This document shows, piece by piece, positions 62,893 to 64,000 of a DNA stretch of 64,000 nt. Positions within the stretch are counted from its first letter, which is position 1, and each line of letters begins with the position of its first letter. Source of the DNA: Dasyornis broadbenti. Its lineage: Eukaryota; Chordata; Aves; Passeriformes; Dasyornithidae. The stretch spans positions 2,339,363 through 2,403,362 of the forward strand of contig VZRN01011461.1 of the NCBI GenBank assembly GCA_013397935.1, written 5' to 3'. Made by a program: the position numbers and the translations under genes. A model generated the notes under the pieces. It did not search any database. It was not told the DNA's origin and saw only the letters and a program-made list of their open reading frames with translations.

Positions 62893-63986
62893 CTGAAAAA
62901 TTAAATATCTCACTCCTATCACCTATTTTAATTTCAGTAATATTCCAGCCAAGGGACGTTAAGCTATGTCGTGGCTTTGTGCCCAGGAGCAGCATGTAAG
63001 GTGTTTGTGTGGTGCGAGGCAGTGCAGTGCATTTCTCGCAGTACCTGACTGGCTTGTAGGGTCCAGTAATGCTGCTTTTCTGTGGATGCAGAACAGAAAA
63101 AAGGTATCCCCCTCTACCAATGCAGATATTTCTATTTAGCCCTGAGTTTCCCAGTCTAGCTTTGCCTGTGCCCTGCACCAGAACTGCTGGCTCAGGGGTG
63201 CAATGCATTAACCACAGGCAAAGCTCAGCTCTCAGTGATTTTGGGGACATGACTTAAGAAGCCTAACCATTGCAAAGTACTGGGAACTGAGTCCTTGGAA
63301 ATCTTTTAAGAACCTTCTGGTTCACTCTAAAAAATGTCTGATCACTTCTGACAAACGCTGGGGATTTTACAGCCTGGTTTTCTGTAGGAATCCTTACTTA
63401 CTTTCTATAGATTACTCAGTCTGTGTGCGTGGGTGTTTTCCTCTGCTAGAAATCTCGGAGCCAATAACAGACTTAAACTCAGTCTATCACAGGTTAGAAG
63501 TCCTAAAAGAAAAAGATAATTAAATTCCTGTATGTTTTCCTGAAAATAGTCAGTCAGATGCAAGAGGCTAGTGTTGGAGCATTCCCAGTAAGAATTTTAA
63601 TAACTTCTGAACTCTGCTTTGGCATGGACTTAATGATCCCCTCATATCCTCCCCAGCCTAATGAATTTTATGACAGTTAAAACCTCAGTGTAATTTACTT
63701 GACAGGGTTTTTTTATTTAAAAGGTCATCCAAGAGACACCAACAAATAACAAGCAGGATTTCTCCATTGCTTTTGCTGATCGAACAGATCATTTTTCTTC
63801 TGGAGTGCCCGGGGAATTTGGATCCACACTGAGCTGATGGAAAGCAGTCTTTGGCACAACTCTCAAACGTTCATCACAGGCTCTCAAACAGACCTCTGAT
63901 TCTACCTCTTAAGTCACTTTGGTTAAATTTGTCTTTCAGAAATAATTTTAAACCCAAATAACAATTTTTGTAGTGTCTGAAATAGC
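62893..63986. other. Non-coding stretch, nothing recognised
   Basis: No gene or repeat family was recognised. Confidence 0.5.
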
Positions 63987-64000
63987 TTTTTTTTTTTTTT
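63987..64000 (+). repeat. Poly-T run cut by the window end
   Basis: At least 14 T run off the right edge. The tract may be longer, and could be the tail of a minus-strand element lying outside the window. Confidence 0.85.

Noticed and set aside
62786..63250. 154-codon minus-strand open frame as a whole gene
   Set aside because: It has no start context or domain. Only the 50-base splice-bounded part was kept as a weak exon candidate.

Overview
The window reads as nuclear DNA from a bird. It is AT-rich and CpG-poor. It carries two CR1 LINE tails of the avian type, in opposite orientations, and one much older CR1-clade LINE fragment. It also has what looks like a solo endogenous-retrovirus LTR flanked by a 6-base target-site duplication. 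The wording of the CR1 copy at 31.05 kb and the 6-base duplication of the LTR lean towards a neoavian or passerine host, but this is an impression and not a proof. There are no operons, no bacterial-type genes and no CRISPR array. I recognised no complete protein-coding gene.

Layout. From 0 to 12.9 kb the sequence is mostly featureless, apart from a weak exon-like block (1990-2138), the old LINE (about 3880-4790) and a CpG-rich stretch with a 92-codon minus-strand frame (10904-11182). At 12922-13023 there is a striking near-perfect hairpin, with 49-base arms and a 4-base loop. From 13 to 21 kb I found no genes, only an AT-rich, conserved-looking block near 17.4 kb. Two CR1 copies lie at 21.2 kb (plus) and 31.05 kb (minus). 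Between them, at 28.9-29.6 kb, is a possible terminal exon behind a 19-T tract. From 38.5 to 40.7 kb there are octamer-bearing AT-rich blocks, the LTR (39605-40358, minus strand) and a small CpG cluster. At 45.2-45.9 kb there is a block rich in TAAT cores.

From 49.7 to 63 kb the minus strand holds several short open blocks bounded by good splice consensus sequences: 49751-49839, 55125-55256, 57788-57899, 59499-59614 and 62843-62892. Three of them (59.5, 55.1 and 49.8 kb) agree in reading phase. They could be exons of one minus-strand gene with large introns, but I recognise no protein, and pseudo-exons of this quality do occur by chance in 64 kb.

The window is best described as intergenic or intronic avian DNA. 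The most unusual single object is the hairpin at 12.9 kb. No new multi-gene system is visible.
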